From Trueperaceae bacterium (GTDB lineage: Bacteria > Deinococcota > Deinococci > Deinococcales > Trueperaceae), in assembly GCA_011390455.1 (NCBI GenBank), contig JAABSI010000023.1, positions 1-35,327 on the forward strand: DNA of 35,327 bases. The letters are read 5' to 3'. Position numbers and translations under genes: made by a program. Shown here in pieces: positions 17,609-25,579 of this stretch; the first letter of the stretch is position 1; the number at the start of each line of letters is the position of its first letter. The notes below the pieces were generated by a model. The model searched no databases. It saw only the letters and a program-made list of their open reading frames with translations, and was not told the origin of the DNA.

Positions 17609-18337
17609 CTAGACTTCGCCCAAATACGCCCGCTTCATCGCCTCGTTCGTCAGCAGCTCCTTGGCCGGACCCGACAGGACCACCTCGCCGGTCTGCAGCA
17701 CGTAGCCGCGGTCGGCGATCGAGAGCGCGACGTTGGCGTTCTGCTCGACGACGAACACGCTGATGCCGCGCTCGTTCACCTGCTTGATGATCTCGAAGAT
17801 GCGCGCCACGAAGAGCGGCGCGAGCCCCATCGAGGGTTCGTCCATCAGGATCAGCTTGGGGCGGCTCATCAGCGCGCGCCCCATCGCGAGCATCTGCTGC
17901 TCGCCGCCCGACATGGTCCCCCCCATCTGGTCGAGGCGTTCGGAGAGCCGCGGGAACAGCTCGAACACGTACTCGAGGTCCTCGCCGATGGCCTTACGAT
18001 CGTTCCGCAGGTAGGCGCCCATCTCGAGGTTCTCGCGCACCGTCATCTTGGGGAAGATGCGCCGGTTCTCGGGCACGACGGCCATCCCGCGTTCGATGCG
18101 CTGGGCGGTCGTGAGGGTGTCCGCGCGCTCGCCACGGAACGTCATGGCCCCTTCGGAGACGCCGACGAGCCCGAGGATCGTCTTCAGCGTCGTCGACTTG
18201 CCCGACGCGTTGCCGCCGAGCAAGCAGACCATCTCGCCCGGGTAGATCACCATGTCGACCTCGTTCAGCACCCGGATGGGGCCGTAGTGGGTCGTGACCT
18301 TCTTGAGCTCCAGGAGCGGCTCGCGTCCGTCCATCAC
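17609..18337 (-). CDS. livF: Branched-chain amino acid ABC transporter ATP-binding protein LivF
   Basis: 242 residues. Walker A is GGNASGKSTTLK, the signature is TMSGGEQQMLAMGRAL, Walker B is LILMDEPSMGL, and the switch is VEQN. Length and the SMGLAP stretch fit LivF rather than LivG. GTG 18337 overlaps the livG stop as GTGA and has GGGAG 6 nt upstream; ATG 18334 directly follows and is an alternative. Last gene of the liv unit. Confidence 0.96.
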   Translation of the reverse strand: MMDGREPLLELKKVTTHYGPIRVLNEVDMVIYPGEMVCLLGGNASGKSTTLKTILGLVGVSEGAMTFRGERADTLTTAQRIERGMAVVPENRRIFPKMTVRENLEMGAYLRNDRKAIGEDLEYVFELFPRLSERLDQMGGTMSGGEQQMLAMGRALMSRPKLILMDEPSMGLAPLFVARIFEIIKQVNERGISVFVVEQNANVALSIADRGYVLQTGEVVLSGPAKELLTNEAMKRAYLGEV

Positions 18338-19170
18338 GCCACGCTCCCGTCGCTCGCGCCGGTCTCGGCCAGCGGATCCGGGTCGTCGTCCTCGGCCTTC
18401 TTGCCGAGGTAGGCCTCGATGACCTTCGGGTCGTTGACGACGGTCTGGTAGTCGCCCTCGGCGATCTTCTGACCGTAGTCCAGCACGACCACCCGGTCGC
18501 TGATCTCACCGACCAGCCCCATCTTGTGCTCGACGAGCACGATCGTGTAGCCCCCCTCGTCGCGCATCCGGCGGATGATCTGCGTGATCTCGCGCGTCTC
18601 CTTGGGGTTCATCCCGGCGCTCGGCTCGTCGAGCAGGAGCAGTTTCGCGCCGGTGGCCATCGCTCGCGCCATCTCGGTGCGGCGCCGGTTGGCGTAGGAG
18701 AGCACCAGGACGGGTTGGTTGAGCCGGAAGCTCATGAGCCGCGGTCCGAAGAAGGCGAGCTTCTCGGTGGCCAGCTCCCGCACCGCGCGCTCCTGGCGCC
18801 GGTAGCCGGGCGTCCGGAGGACCGCCGACAGCCAGTTGCTCCGGAGCTTGTGGTGCTGCGACACGAGCACGTTCTCCAGCACGGACAGGTGCGTGAAGAG
18901 GCGCAGGTTCTGGAAGGTGCGCGCGATCCCCAGGTCGACGATCTGGTTCGGCTTCTTGCCGACGATCGATCGCCCCTCGAAGCGGATGTCGCCGCCGTCG
19001 GGGCGGTAGACGCCGGTGATCAGGTTGAAGATCGTGCTCTTCCCCGCGCCGTTCGGACCGATGATCGAGACGATCTCGCCGGCCTCGACCTCGAAGCTGA
19101 CGTCGTTGGTGGCGGTCAGTCCGCCGAACGACTTGCGCAGGTGTTCGACCTCGAGCATGGCCACGGTCAC
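18334..19170 (-). CDS. livG: Branched-chain amino acid ABC transporter ATP-binding protein LivG
   Basis: 278 residues. Walker [17 protein letters not shown], the LivG hallmark [11 protein letters not shown], signature region [17 protein letters not shown] (the canonical LSxGxQ is LSYANRR, a form common in LivG), Walker [14 protein letters not shown], and VLVEHKM. The acidic C-terminus ([14 protein letters not shown]) extends past the usual end. GTG 19170 overlaps the livM stop as GTGA; ATG 19158 is an alternative start. Confidence 0.96.
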   Translation of the reverse strand: MTVAMLEVEHLRKSFGGLTATNDVSFEVEAGEIVSIIGPNGAGKSTIFNLITGVYRPDGGDIRFEGRSIVGKKPNQIVDLGIARTFQNLRLFTHLSVLENVLVSQHHKLRSNWLSAVLRTPGYRRQERAVRELATEKLAFFGPRLMSFRLNQPVLVLSYANRRRTEMARAMATGAKLLLLDEPSAGMNPKETREITQIIRRMRDEGGYTIVLVEHKMGLVGEISDRVVVLDYGQKIAEGDYQTVVNDPKVIEAYLGKKAEDDDPDPLAETGASDGSVA

Positions 19171-20597
19171 CGCCCCCCTTCGTCGTCGGAGCCGTCGGTC
19201 GGCGTCGCATTCGGCTCCGAGCCCGGGTTGAGCTTGGGGTTCGACAGCCATGCGTCCTGCCGTCGTTCCTCGTCGGTGGGTTCGCTGCGGCGCTCGCGCA
19301 GCAGGCCGGCCCACGAGAACTCGGCGCGGCCGAGCATCCCTTCGGGACGGAAGATCATGATCACGATCAGCAACACGGACAGGAAGATGGCGCGCATCCC
19401 GAACCCGCGGAAGCTGCCGTCGAGGAAGGCCGGGTCCACGGCGGCGACCGCCAGCGCGGCCGTCCCGAGGCCGAGCAGGACCCAGGTCGGCGGCGTGATG
19501 CGCGGGCGCAACCGGCGCAGCTGTCGGAAGCCGACGAGCGCGGCGCCCGCGAGCGCGAGCAGCGCGCCGACGGCGACGGTCCAGGTCTGGAGCGAATAGG
19601 TCTCCTCGAGCGGGTCGCCGTACTGGCGGACGAAGACGACGAGCAGGGTGCCGAGGAGCACCCCGGTGATCGACCCGGTGCCCCCCACGGAGATCGCCAC
19701 GAGGAAGAAGAAGGTGAGCTGGAACAGGAAGAAGTCGAGCCGCACGCCACCGAGCCAGCTGATCCACAAACCCCCGGCGATCCCGGCGAAGAAGGCGCTG
19801 ATCACGAACCCGAGGATCTTGTGGTACGCGACGTTCACGCCCATCGCCTCGGCCGCGACCTCGTCCTCGCGGATGCCCTGCATGGCGCGGCCGTAGGACG
19901 AGTACTTGAGCTTGGAGATCACGAACACGGTGATCGCGAGGACCCCGAAGGTCCACCACACGCTCTTGCCGAACTCGCTCTCGATACCCGGGAACCCGAG
20001 CGCCCCGTTCGTGAGCGGGGCGAAGAGCCGCGTGGACGCCGAGAGCCGGATGATCTCGCCGAACCCGAAGGTGACGATCGCCAGGTAGTCGCCGCGCAGG
20101 CGCAGGCTCGGGAAGCCCACGATCAACCCGGCGAAGGCTGCGACCAGGCCGCCGCAGAAGAGCGCGATCACGAAGCGGACCCACAGCGTCTCGGGGGTGG
20201 TGAGCGCGTCGAGCCCGAGGGCCTGCAAGGCGTTCGACACGCTGATCGCGAGCGTCTCGTCGGTCATGGTGCTGCGCGCGGAGCTCTGGATGCGGGCGCG
20301 CGCGTCCTCGGAGAGCATGAGCAGGCCGGTCGTGTAGCCGCCGATCAGCATGAAGCCGTGGTGGCCGAGCGAGAGGATGCCCAGGGTGCCGTTGACGAGG
20401 TTGAGGCTGACCGTCGCCACGCCCCAGATGGCGAAGAGCGAGAGCGCTTGCGTCAGCTTGGTGCTGCCGACCGATTGCAGCGCCCACAGGGCGAGCATGC
20501 CGAGCCCCAGGGCGACGAGCGTGAGGGCGAGGTTGCGGAGCCGGCGGCGCGGGTCGACGTCGTCGAGCGCGGAGGGGACCGACGGGACGATCCGCAT
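19167..20597 (-). CDS. livM: Branched-chain amino acid ABC transporter permease LivM
   Basis: 476 residues, integral membrane protein. The LivM/LivH family text [44 protein letters not shown] and the coupling-helix region [22 protein letters not shown] are clear. It is longer than common LivM proteins (roughly 320-430 residues). There is an inserted hydrophilic stretch near residues 95-145, and an extra arginine-rich linker plus hydrophobic segments before the last conserved part (IFRPEGMLG). The C-terminal 50 residues are polar. The ATG shares its A with the livH stop (TGATG). Confidence 0.95.
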   Translation of the reverse strand: MRIVPSVPSALDDVDPRRRLRNLALTLVALGLGMLALWALQSVGSTKLTQALSLFAIWGVATVSLNLVNGTLGILSLGHHGFMLIGGYTTGLLMLSEDARARIQSSARSTMTDETLAISVSNALQALGLDALTTPETLWVRFVIALFCGGLVAAFAGLIVGFPSLRLRGDYLAIVTFGFGEIIRLSASTRLFAPLTNGALGFPGIESEFGKSVWWTFGVLAITVFVISKLKYSSYGRAMQGIREDEVAAEAMGVNVAYHKILGFVISAFFAGIAGGLWISWLGGVRLDFFLFQLTFFFLVAISVGGTGSITGVLLGTLLVVFVRQYGDPLEETYSLQTWTVAVGALLALAGAALVGFRQLRRLRPRITPPTWVLLGLGTAALAVAAVDPAFLDGSFRGFGMRAIFLSVLLIVIMIFRPEGMLGRAEFSWAGLLRERRSEPTDEERRQDAWLSNPKLNPGSEPNATPTDGSDDEGGR

Positions 20598-21805
20598 CAC
20601 ACCTTCTCCGAGAGGTCCTCGCCCACGATGCCGCTCGGGCGCACGAGCAGCACGGCGATCAGGAGCACGAAGGCGAACGTGTCCTTGAACTCCGTGATGC
20701 CGGCGAACTCGGACGTCCTCGGGAACAGGGCGGTGACGAAGTTCTCGGAGAAGCCGATCACCATCGCGCCGATCACCGCACCCGGGAGGCTCCCGATGCC
20801 GCCGATGACCGCGGCGGCGAAGGCCTTGATGCCGGGCAGGATCCCGAGGATGGCGGGCTGGTTGAGCGAGCCGAAGTTCAGGCCCCACATGGCGCCGCCG
20901 GCGGCGGCCAGCATCGAGCCGAGCAGGAAGGTGGTGGCGATGACCTTGTCGACCGAGACGCCCATCATCTGCGCCGTCTCGGCGTCCTGGGCCGACGCGC
21001 GCATCGCCTTACCCAACCGGGTGCGCCGGACGAAGGCGTCGAGCACCAGGACCAGGGCCGCCGTGATCAAGGGGATGGCGAACAGGAGCGCGTTCGTGGG
21101 CACGGGGTTGCCGGCGACGTCGAGCGTGATCGGGGTGAGCAGCGGGGTGTCGGGGCGGAAGGGCGTCTGCCGGTTCGTGAAGGCCAGCAGACCGACGTTC
21201 TGGAGCAGGAACGACACGGCGATCGCGGTGATCAAGAGCGAGTTGCGCGGGGCCTTGCGCAGCGGGGCGTACGCGGCCCGGTCGATCGTGAGGCCGAGCA
21301 CGCCCGTCGCGACCATGCTCCCGAGCAACGCCGCCCAGAACGGCCACGTCGCCGCCGTCAGCGCGAACGCGAGCCCGAGGAAGGCGACGCCCCCCGCGGC
21401 CAGCACGACCGGATCGCGCGGCGAGGCGCGGAAGAAGGCGACCAGGCGCATGACGCCGAAGCCGAGGATGGCGGCGAGCGCCAGCGCCGCCGGCCACGAG
21501 TACGGGGTGAGCGTGAAGAGAAAATACGTCGTGAACGCGCCGACCATGAACACCTCGCCGTGGGCGAAGTTGATCAGGCGGATGATGCCGTACACCATCG
21601 TGTACCCGAGCGCGATCAGCGCGTAGAGGCTGCCGAGCTTGACGGAGTCGATCGCGGCGCGTGCGAAGAAGGCGCCGTTGAACCGGTCGCCGATGGAGCC
21701 GAGGTAGAGCATCCGGCCCACCACCAACACGGCCAGCCCGGCGAGGATCAGCCAGGGAATCCAGCGTCGCCACGAGGGCGCCGAGCGCAGGGTCTGTGCG
21801 GACAA
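20597..21805 (-). CDS. livH: Branched-chain amino acid ABC transporter permease LivH
   Basis: 402 residues, compared with about 300 in most LivH proteins. Family text: SLYALIALGYTMVYGIIRLINFAHGEVFMVGA, TRLGKAMRASAQDAETAQMMGV and GIGSLPGAVIGAMVIG. The extra length is a block of hydrophobic segments around residues 95-160, between the conserved N-terminal part and the YAPLRKAPRN stretch. The TTG at 21805 was chosen because AAGGAG lies 6 nt upstream; the in-frame ATG at 21928 would cover the intergenic promoter region. Confidence 0.94.
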   Translation of the reverse strand: MSAQTLRSAPSWRRWIPWLILAGLAVLVVGRMLYLGSIGDRFNGAFFARAAIDSVKLGSLYALIALGYTMVYGIIRLINFAHGEVFMVGAFTTYFLFTLTPYSWPAALALAAILGFGVMRLVAFFRASPRDPVVLAAGGVAFLGLAFALTAATWPFWAALLGSMVATGVLGLTIDRAAYAPLRKAPRNSLLITAIAVSFLLQNVGLLAFTNRQTPFRPDTPLLTPITLDVAGNPVPTNALLFAIPLITAALVLVLDAFVRRTRLGKAMRASAQDAETAQMMGVSVDKVIATTFLLGSMLAAAGGAMWGLNFGSLNQPAILGILPGIKAFAAAVIGGIGSLPGAVIGAMVIGFSENFVTALFPRTSEFAGITEFKDTFAFVLLIAVLLVRPSGIVGEDLSEKV

Positions 21806-21903
21806 GAGGGGCTCCTTCTCGCTCGGGGGCCGCCCTCGACGGCCCCACCGGTCCCGTTTGGATCGGGACGCGCGTTGGGAAGTGGCTTCGGTTCGTGGGC
21901 GGC

Positions 21904-21934
21904 ATGGTACCAGCCGACCGTGCGGCACGTGCCG
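21904..21934 (-). promoter_or_regulatory. Possible internal liv promoter with palindromic operator
   Basis: TGG-TACCAT (extended -10, TACCAT at 21909-21904) lies about 100 nt before livH. The perfect 12-bp palindrome CGGCACGTGCCG (21923-21934) falls where the -35 hexamer would be. A repressor bound there would block RNA polymerase. No recognisable -35. Confidence 0.4.
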
Positions 21935-21966
21935 AGGCGTGCTCCGCCCTCCGTCGGCTCCCGCAC

Positions 21967-21998
21967 GGCGAAGGGCGGGATCGCTCCCGCCCTTCGCC
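21967..21998 (-). terminator. Perfect 14-bp hairpin after livK
   Basis: GGCGAAGGGCGGGA (21967-21980), a 4-nt loop, and its exact complement at 21985-21998, 22 nt past the livK stop. No T-run follows. It may reduce read-through from the binding-protein gene into livHMGF or protect the livK mRNA, giving more binding protein than permease. Confidence 0.6.
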
Positions 21999-22020
21999 TA
22001 CCGCTCGCGGTGGTCCGGGG

Positions 22021-23154
22021 TCAGTCGCCGGTGCCGATGCCGAACAGCGGGGTGCTGTTCCACTCGGAACCGTCGGCGCCGGGGACGTTGTACTGGAAGA
22101 AGGCGATCGTCCGGTCGGCGGGCGTGCCGTCGGTGCCGGCGTACGTGATGTCGCCCGACACGCCGGCGAAGTCCTCGAGGCCCGAGAGGGCCGCCAGGAC
22201 CGCGTCCGGATCGGTGGAGCCGGCGACGCGGATCGCCTCGACCATCACGTTGATGGTGTCGGCGCCCGAGAGGGTGAAGCCGTTGAAGTCGCTGGCCTCG
22301 GGGGTGTTGACGCGGAAGAAGGTCGCGAAGTCGGACGCACGCTCCGCGGCGTCGCCCGAGAGGACCTCGGCGCCGCCGAAGCCGGTGAAGACGAAGCCGT
22401 CGAAGGCCTCGCCGCCGCCCACGGGGCACTGCGAGTCGTCGGAGGCGTCGGCGCCCAGGATCTGCTGGGTGAAGCCGGCGGCGCGCAGGGCCGGGACGAG
22501 CGTGGCCCCCTCGGCGCAGAAGCCGGAGAAGTAGACGACGTCGGCCGGGGTCCCGAGCACGTCGTTGATCTGCGCGGAGAAGTCGACCGTGTTCGAGACG
22601 TAGTCGACGACGACGGTCGAACCGCCGAGCGCCTCGAACTCCTCGGCGAAGAAGCCGGCGAGGCCGAAGCTGTAGTCGTCGTCCTGCTGGCGGAAGACGA
22701 TCGCGCTGGAGGCGCCGAGGTCGTTGGTCGCGTAGCGGGCGGCGACGCGCCCCTGGAAGTCGTCCGTGTACGCCATGCGGAAGATGCGGTCGCCGATCTG
22801 GGTGGTCGCCGGGTTCGTCGACGCGGTGCTGATCATGATGATGCCGGCGGCCTGGAGCACTTCGGCGGCGGGGATCGCGTGCGTGGTGCTGATCGGACCG
22901 ACGACCGCGATGACGCCTTCGTCGACGAAGCGGTTGGCGCAGGCGACCGAGCCTTCGACGGTGGTCGCGTTGTCGCAGACGGAGAGCTCGAGGTCGGCGC
23001 CCGACTGCGAGAGCGCGGCTTCGATGCCCTGCAGCGTCGTGGTGCCGATCGTGGCGAAGCGGCCGGAGAGTTCGAGGTTGACGCCGATGGTGGCCGTCTG
23101 GGCGACGGCGGCACCGAGCATCAGGACTGCGATCAGGACGATGAACTTCTTCAT
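22021..23154 (-). CDS. livK: Branched-chain amino acid ABC transporter substrate-binding protein
   Basis: 377 residues. Sec signal peptide [18 protein letters not shown], probably cut before QT; no lipobox cysteine. The mature part has the periplasmic-binding fold of the Leu/Ile/Val-binding group: [33 protein letters not shown], the [18 protein letters not shown] region, and [19 protein letters not shown]. Several cysteines occur (in SVCDN, VACAN, GFCAEG, SQCPVG) and could form disulfides. GAGGAGG precedes the ATG. The true substrate (branched-chain amino acid, other amino acid, amide or urea) cannot be told by eye. Confidence 0.94.
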   Translation of the reverse strand: MKKFIVLIAVLMLGAAVAQTATIGVNLELSGRFATIGTTTLQGIEAALSQSGADLELSVCDNATTVEGSVACANRFVDEGVIAVVGPISTTHAIPAAEVLQAAGIIMISTASTNPATTQIGDRIFRMAYTDDFQGRVAARYATNDLGASSAIVFRQQDDDYSFGLAGFFAEEFEALGGSTVVVDYVSNTVDFSAQINDVLGTPADVVYFSGFCAEGATLVPALRAAGFTQQILGADASDDSQCPVGGGEAFDGFVFTGFGGAEVLSGDAAERASDFATFFRVNTPEASDFNGFTLSGADTINVMVEAIRVAGSTDPDAVLAALSGLEDFAGVSGDITYAGTDGTPADRTIAFFQYNVPGADGSEWNSTPLFGIGTGD

Positions 23155-23202
23155 GTTCCTCCTCAGGGGTTCGTGCGGCGTGCGGGTGGCGTGCGGTGCT
23201 GC

Positions 23203-23232
23203 ATCCTAAGCAGACCCCTCACGCAACGTCAA
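23203..23232 (-). promoter_or_regulatory. Promoter of the liv operon
   Basis: On the minus strand TTGACG (23232-23227), 18-bp spacer, TAGGAT (23208-23203). Start near 23196, leader about 40 nt with a strong GAGGAGG. Confidence 0.65.
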
Positions 23233-23355
23233 GAACGTGTCCCAATCGAACCTTCATGCACCGACGACCGACGATCCCGAAAACCCATGCATCCAGCGCG
23301 CCACCATGGTCGGTCGAGCAGATCGCGAGGTCGAGAACGGACACCGTGGCCAGGT

Positions 23356-23378
23356 CGATCGGAACCGAACGCCGATCG
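23356..23378. promoter_or_regulatory. Inverted repeat upstream of the glnA promoter
   Basis: CGATCGG (23356-23362) and CCGATCG (23372-23378) around 9 nt. It lies about 65 bp before the glnA -35 box, in a stretch that repeats CGGTCGA-like words. A protein-binding site is possible. Apart from this, the liv and glnA promoters and the operator-like site, I see nothing in the 395-bp livK-glnA gap. Confidence 0.3.
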
Positions 23379-23444
23379 GTCGAACGAGCCCAGTGTACCG
23401 CAGATTCTGCCAAAGCGTCCGAATCGACGCGTACAACCGACCGA

Positions 23445-23473
23445 TTGACACCGCTGCATACGTACGCAATGAT
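23445..23473 (+). promoter_or_regulatory. Promoter of glnA with an operator-like site in the spacer
   Basis: Consensus TTGACA (23445-23450), 17-bp spacer, AATGAT (23468-23473). The spacer and the first base of the -10 box hold TGCATACGTACGCA (23455-23468), a near-perfect palindrome with one mismatched pair of positions. Start near 23480, leader about 70 nt. Confidence 0.6.
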
Positions 23474-23549
23474 GCGCGAACCGACGGAGCGTCGCGCCGA
23501 CGCCCCAACGGACCCCCCCATTCGCTCGACGACCCCTCGAGGAGCACCC

Positions 23550-24890
23550 ATGGCCATGACCCGCGCCGAAGTCGCCAAACGCCTCAAGAGCGAGAACGTT
23601 CGCTTCCTGCGGCTGCAGTTCATCGACCTCAACGGCATGAACAAGAACGTCGAAGTGCCCACGTCCCAGTTCGAGAAGGCGCTCGACGGCGAGATGATGT
23701 TCGACGGCTCGTCCGTGCAGGGCTTCGCCCGCATCGAAGAGTCCGACATGCTGCTCCGCCCGGACTTCGACACCTTCCTGGTGTTCCCGTCGATCATCGA
23801 GGGCGACGAGCGCGGCAAGGTCGCCCGCCTCATCTGCGACATCGACCTGCCCGACGGCACCCCGTTCAAGGGCGATCCGCGCTACGTCCTCAAGCAGCAG
23901 GTCGAACGCCTCAAGGCGCTCGGCTTCGACGACATGTACGCCGGGCCCGAGCCCGAGTTCTTCCTGTTCCACCGCGCCGCAGACGGCTCGCCCACGACGC
24001 TGACGAACGACGCCGCGGGTTACTTCGACCTCGCCCCGGTCGACCTCGGCGAGGACGCGCGCCGCGACATGGTCAACGCCCTCGTCGACATGGGCTTCGA
24101 GATCGAGGCCGCCCACCACGAGGTCGCCCCCGGGCAGCACGAGATCGACTTCAAGTACGCCCCCGCCGTTCAGACGGCGGACAACATCGCCACCTTCCGC
24201 CTCGTCGTCAAGCGCATCGCCCAGAAGCACGGGCTCCATGCCACCTTCATGCCCAAGCCGGTCGCCGGCATCAACGGGTCGGGCATGCACGTGCACCTCT
24301 CGGTCTTCAAGGACGGCAAGAACGCCTTCTTCGACGCCAAGGCGGAGCATCAGCTCTCCAAGACCGCCAAGAACTGGATCGCCGGCCTCCTCGAACACGC
24401 CAGCGGCATCGTGGCGGTGACCAACCCCACCGTCAACAGCTACAAGCGCCTGACCCCCGGCTACGAAGCGCCGACGAACATCGCGTGGTCGGCGAGCAAC
24501 CGCAGCGCCATGATCCGCATCCCGGCGCGCCGCGGCGTCGGCACGCGCAGCGAGCTGCGCATGCCCGATCCCTCCTGCAACCCGTACCTGGCGCTGGCCG
24601 TCATGCTCGCCGCCGGCCTCGACGGCATCGAGCGCGACCTGACGCCGCCGCCCGCCATCCAGCGCAACATCTACGAGATGAGCGTGCGGGACCGCCGCAA
24701 GTACAAGATCCGCGAGCTTCCGGGCACCCTGCGCGAGGCGATCGCCGCGATGCGCAAGGACCGGATGGTCAAGGAGGCCCTCGGCGAGCACGTCTACACC
24801 AAGTTCATCGAGGCCAAGGAGAAGGAGTTCGACGCCTACCGCATCGCGGTGCACGGCTGGGAGCTCGACCAGTACCTGGCCGAGTACTGA
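23550..24890 (+). CDS. glnA: Glutamine synthetase type I
   Basis: Makes glutamine from glutamate and ammonia; 446 residues, close to the 444 of Bacillus GlnA (GSI-alpha). [17 protein letters not shown], the metal-binding [22 protein letters not shown], the glutamate-binding [10 protein letters not shown], the ATP part [16 protein letters not shown] and [18 protein letters not shown] are intact. The E. coli adenylylation tyrosine loop is not present: the text after the ATP site is [13 protein letters not shown]. Control by covalent modification is thus unlikely; feedback and promoter control are more likely. The ATG at 23550 has GAGGAG 5 nt upstream. Divergent from the liv operon, which suggests a nitrogen theme. 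Confidence 0.97.
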   Translation: MAMTRAEVAKRLKSENVRFLRLQFIDLNGMNKNVEVPTSQFEKALDGEMMFDGSSVQGFARIEESDMLLRPDFDTFLVFPSIIEGDERGKVARLICDIDLPDGTPFKGDPRYVLKQQVERLKALGFDDMYAGPEPEFFLFHRAADGSPTTLTNDAAGYFDLAPVDLGEDARRDMVNALVDMGFEIEAAHHEVAPGQHEIDFKYAPAVQTADNIATFRLVVKRIAQKHGLHATFMPKPVAGINGSGMHVHLSVFKDGKNAFFDAKAEHQLSKTAKNWIAGLLEHASGIVAVTNPTVNSYKRLTPGYEAPTNIAWSASNRSAMIRIPARRGVGTRSELRMPDPSCNPYLALAVMLAAGLDGIERDLTPPPAIQRNIYEMSVRDRRKYKIRELPGTLREAIAAMRKDRMVKEALGEHVYTKFIEAKEKEFDAYRIAVHGWELDQYLAEY

Positions 24891-24924
24891 TCGGAGCGGC
24901 GCCGTACGGCGTCGACCCGAACCC

Positions 24925-24967
24925 CGGCGGAGGCCGGACGCCCACCCGCGGCGTCCGGCCTCCGCCG
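24925..24967 (+). terminator. Perfect 17-bp hairpin after glnA
   Basis: CGGCGGAGGCCGGACGC (24925-24941) pairs perfectly with 24951-24967 around 9 nt, 34 nt past the glnA stop. No T-run follows. The third long U-tract-free hairpin in this window. Confidence 0.6.
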
Positions 24968-25010
24968 TCGTGCGTCGCGGTCCCGTCGCGTCCTCGTCGG
25001 CGCGTCCGGG

Positions 25011-25016
25011 TACCAT
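25011..25016 (+). promoter_or_regulatory. Leaderless-type -10 box of ruvC
   Basis: TACCAT ends 5 nt before the GTG at 25022. No Shine-Dalgarno lies between. Supports the GTG as first codon of a leaderless message. Confidence 0.5.
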
Positions 25017-25021
25017 GCCGC

Positions 25022-25561
25022 GTGCCCCGGCCCATCACCAAACCCGACGCCGAGGAGCACCGGGTGCTCGGCATCGACCCCGGGCTGGCGCACTTGGGGA
25101 TCGGCGGCGTGGCCGAGCGCGGTCGCGACCCAAAGCTCGTCTTCGCCGAACTGGTCCGCACCTTGCCCAGCGAAGGCGAGGGCGTGCGCCTCGCGCGCCT
25201 CCACGAGGCGACGCTCACGGCGATCGACCGGCTGCGGCCGCACGCGCTGGCCCTCGAAGGCCAGTACTTCCATCGGCAGCGCGAGGCCGCCTTCAAGGTC
25301 GGTCAGGCCGTGGGCGTGGTGCGTCTGGCCGCGGAGCAGCGCGGCGTGCCGGTCTTCGAGTACGGGCCGCTGGAGGTCAAGCAGACGCTCGTCGGCAGCG
25401 GGCGTGCGGACAAGACCCAGGTCGCCTTCATGGTGCGGGCGCTGCTCGGGGCGACCCCCGAGGGCGCGGCGCGCGGGCACCATGCGAGCGACGCGTTGGC
25501 GCTGGCGCTCACGCACCTGGCGCGCCGCCGGATCGCGACCGCCGCCGCCCTCCCCCGCTGA
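25022..25561 (+). CDS. ruvC: Holliday junction resolvase RuvC
   Basis: 179 residues. Endonuclease that cuts four-way junctions. First catalytic Asp in LGIDPGLAHLG, Glu in ALEGQYFHRQ, then GRADKTQVAFMV, and the last acidic pair as HHASDALALALTHL, where an H-x-x-D ending replaces the D-x-x-D of E. coli, as reported for Thermus RuvC. A 12-residue extension precedes the usual start. No ruvA or ruvB neighbours in the window. It converges on the large GH13 gene with 18 bp between stops. Confidence 0.95.
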   Translation: MPRPITKPDAEEHRVLGIDPGLAHLGIGGVAERGRDPKLVFAELVRTLPSEGEGVRLARLHEATLTAIDRLRPHALALEGQYFHRQREAAFKVGQAVGVVRLAAEQRGVPVFEYGPLEVKQTLVGSGRADKTQVAFMVRALLGATPEGAARGHHASDALALALTHLARRRIATAAALPR

Positions 25562-25579
25562 GGCCCGGTCCGCGCGCGG

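Noticed and set aside
23445..23473. GlnR/TnrA box at glnA
   Set aside because: The TGTnAn7TnACA consensus is not present.
24660..24730. Adenylylation site in glutamine synthetase
   Set aside because: The expected tyrosine loop of GSI-beta enzymes is not found; length and text fit GSI-alpha.
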